DNA from: a bacterium YEK0313
Lineage (GTDB): Bacteria > Pseudomonadota > Alphaproteobacteria > Rhizobiales > Phreatobacteraceae
Direction: 5' to 3'
Length of the DNA stretch: 64,000 nt
Assembly: GCA_000751295.2 (NCBI GenBank)
Contig: CCMO02000001.1
Span: 2,343,501 to 2,407,500, forward strand
The notes under the pieces are model-generated. The model ran no database searches and was not told the origin of the DNA. It was given only the letters and a program-made list of their open reading frames with translations. The translations under genes and the position numbers were made by a program. This document shows positions 62,465 through 64,000 of the stretch, piece after piece (the first letter of the stretch is position 1; each line of letters opens with the position of its first letter).

Positions 62465-62863
62465 ATGACGACACAGCCCGTGACCGCAGGACATGACACG
62501 GCGCTCGATGCGGGCGCTTCCCACGCGGCGAGCCCGGCCTCGGCCGAGGCGCAGGGCCAGCACCACCCGATCAGGCTCTATCTGGTGGTCTGGGTTTGGC
62601 TTTTCGTCCTGTCCGCCGGCTCCTACGCGGTCGACTATTTCCACGTGCAGGGCTACCTGCGCTGGACCTTGATCCTCATCTTCATGGTGCTGAAGGCGGG
62701 CCTCATCGTCGCGATCTTCATGCATATGGCCTGGGAGCGCCTCGCCCTGTCCTATGCGATCCTGGTGCCGCCGGTCGCCATCCTGGTCTTCGTCGCCATG
62801 ATGGTGGCAGAGGCGGACTACACCCATCTCCTGCGCGTCATCTTCTTCGGTGGCGGCGGCTAG
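62465..62863 (+). CDS. Cytochrome c oxidase subunit IV (CyoD/CtaF-like)
   Basis: The 132-residue protein has three membrane spans (about residues 40-60, 68-90, 96-118) and the prokaryotic subunit IV plan: HPIRLYLVVWVWLFVLSAGSYAVDY, LILIFMVLKAGLIVAIFMHMAWER. It follows the second subunit III by 7 bp and ends the operon. Confidence 0.82.
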   Translation: MTTQPVTAGHDTALDAGASHAASPASAEAQGQHHPIRLYLVVWVWLFVLSAGSYAVDYFHVQGYLRWTLILIFMVLKAGLIVAIFMHMAWERLALSYAILVPPVAILVFVAMMVAEADYTHLLRVIFFGGGG

Positions 62864-62886
62864 CGGGCGCCGGGCGGCACGCCCGC
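62863..62886 (+). terminator. Hairpin after the oxidase operon
   Basis: GCGGGCG (62863-62869) and CGCCCGC (62880-62886) can pair, with an alternative CGGGCG-GCA-CGCCCG inside. There is no U-tract, so termination is only possible. Confidence 0.35.
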
Positions 62887-62962
62887 CGCAACGTCCCATG
62901 CTAGAAAAGAGGCTCGGCCGAATCGCTTGCCGCGGCCGTGCCTTCTGGGGGAGGGGCATTCA

Positions 62963-64000
62963 ATGACAATGGGTTCCTGGGCGCGCCGGGCCGGCGCCGC
63001 CCTTTTCGGCGCGGCGCTGATGACGTCGGCCGCGCCGTTGAGCGCCGCGGAGCTGCCGCCCTATATGGGCATCGTCGTCGGCGGCGAGCGGCCTGACGCG
63101 GCCGCGACCGCGCGCGGCAACGTGCTCGACCTGAACCGGGCCATGTTCGGGCTTTATGACGACGCCTCGAAGGTGTTCCGCTCCAACATTCTCGCCCAGC
63201 ACCCGGTGATCCTGGCGCTGTTCACCGGTGCCGGCGGCCGCTTCATTCTCTACCGGCCGGGCATGGCGCCGGTCGAGGCCCCGTCCGTGCCGATCGTCTA
63301 CCAGCTTCTCAAGTCGGTCGGCCACAGCACCATGGTCCTGCCGGTCATGGCGGCGCCCCATATCGACAAGCCCGCCGATCAGTCCTGGCGCGCGCCCATG
63401 GCGGCCTTCCGGGCGCGGTTGCAGGCCGCGCTCGACGGCCTCGACGCCACCGGCATGCGCGAGGACTGGCGGACGGCGGTGCGCGCGCTCCTGGCCGCCA
63501 ACATCGCCTTCATCGATGCCTGCTTCGCCAGGGGGCATGTCGCCTATGACGTGGTGAAGGCCTTCACGGCGGAGCAGGGCCCGCGCCTGAAGAAGGTCAT
63601 CGCCTGGGCCGCTCAGACGCAGGTCGCCCATTGGATGGAGGTGGTCGCCGGTTGGAAGGCCATGCTCGGCGCCGACTGGGACAAAGCCTATGCGGCCAGC
63701 AACACGATCTATGTCGCGCGCCAGAACAACATCCTTTACGCCGTGCTGGCACAATATTTCGGCCCGCAGGCGATCAATACGCGGCTGATGCTGATCGAGA
63801 CCATCTCGTTCACCACGACGCCGGAGGATATGCTGCAATCGCTGACCCGCATCGTCGGCGACCGCACGGTCGGCGCATTGTTCTTCGGCAATGCCGCTGT
63901 CATGGACTATGAGCTGATGGGCGGCGATGCCCGGGCCGCCATCGCCGCCGAGGCGACGAAGCGGGGCCTTACGCCGTTCCTGCCGCCGCTCGTGCCCTTC
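62963..64000 (+). CDS. Hypothetical exported protein, 3' end outside the window
   Basis: The 346 visible codons run past the window end. The product has a signal peptide (RRAGAALFGAALMTSAAPLSAAE). The rest is alpha-rich and carries repeated Trp/Ala helices (KKVIAWAAQTQVAHWMEVVAGWKAMLGADW). No family is recognised. ATG 62963 follows GGGGGAGGGGC. Lying 99 bp after the oxidase operon, it may be separately expressed. Confidence 0.75.
   Translation, partial: MTMGSWARRAGAALFGAALMTSAAPLSAAELPPYMGIVVGGERPDAAATARGNVLDLNRAMFGLYDDASKVFRSNILAQHPVILALFTGAGGRFILYRPGMAPVEAPSVPIVYQLLKSVGHSTMVLPVMAAPHIDKPADQSWRAPMAAFRARLQAALDGLDATGMREDWRTAVRALLAANIAFIDACFARGHVAYDVVKAFTAEQGPRLKKVIAWAAQTQVAHWMEVVAGWKAMLGADWDKAYAASNTIYVARQNNILYAVLAQYFGPQAINTRLMLIETISFTTTPEDMLQSLTRIVGDRTVGALFFGNAAVMDYELMGGDARAAIAAEATKRGLTPFLPPLVPF

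Overview
The window is GC-rich (roughly two thirds G+C) bacterial chromosome, densely coding, with little intergenic space apart from a few leader regions. BluB, an ECF41 sigma factor, an HWE-type histidine kinase, a DUF3597 protein, type-2 LeuA and an alternative heme-copper oxidase cluster all fit an alphaproteobacterium, most likely of the Hyphomicrobiales (Rhizobiales); the exact genus cannot be read from the sequence alone. No tRNA, rRNA, CRISPR array, intact insertion sequence or phage gene was seen.

Layout. 0-9.5 kb: tail of a metallo-beta-lactamase-fold gene, bluB, an aminotransferase, yccF, an ECF41 sigma factor with its carboxymuconolactone-decarboxylase partner and a textbook ECF41 promoter, a GAF/PAS/PAS HWE kinase, and a small divergent regulatory locus (GatB/YqeY protein versus helix-turn-helix protein plus hydrolase). 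9.6-18.7 kb: metabolic enzymes and regulators (class V PLP enzyme, SDR with divergent AraC regulator, cupin, a double alpha/beta-hydrolase protein, peroxiredoxin plus dihydrodipicolinate-synthase-like enzyme, membrane metallophosphoesterase). 18.7-20.7 kb: an overlapping three-gene operon (ACT-like protein and two different DUF296/PCC proteins) divergent from an Lrp/AsnC regulator. 20.8-24 kb: cupin plus flavin monooxygenase and an AraC regulator. 24-32.5 kb: two uncharacterised envelope proteins, nucleoside hydrolase, a LOG-like protein, a sugar ABC importer without an ATPase gene, and a GGDEF/EAL protein.

32.7-39.9 kb: SMP-30-like lactonase, membrane proteins (one DedA), then a probable aromatic or xenobiotic oxidation cluster: NADPH-FMN reductase, an alpha/beta-hydrolase fused to a cupin, a group-D-type flavin monooxygenase and a LuxR-type regulator, with a near-perfect 26-bp palindrome between the divergent arms. 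40-45.8 kb: two ArsR/SRPBCC operons, each with a clear operator-like palindrome at its promoter, a DUF3597 protein, an AraC regulator and a TSUP permease. 46-50 kb: a zinc-type methionyl-tRNA synthetase and leuA, both with structured leaders. 50-57.8 kb: TetR, MFS, two DJ-1/PfpI proteins, enoyl-CoA hydratase, glutamine-amidotransferase-like hydrolase and OmpA-family envelope proteins. 58.2-62.9 kb: a cytochrome c oxidase operon (subunits II, I, III, III, IV) resembling the coxMNOP type of alternative oxidase. The window ends inside a secreted protein gene.

How the genes relate. Most units are small regulator-plus-target modules. The strongest cross-links are: the same cupin family occurs next to two unrelated flavin monooxygenases (once alone, once fused to a hydrolase); the ECF41 promoter sits exactly in front of the gene expected to be its target; and several divergent intergenic regions hold palindromes that match the adjacent regulator type. 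These regulatory assignments are inferences from position and symmetry; none was tested by search or experiment.
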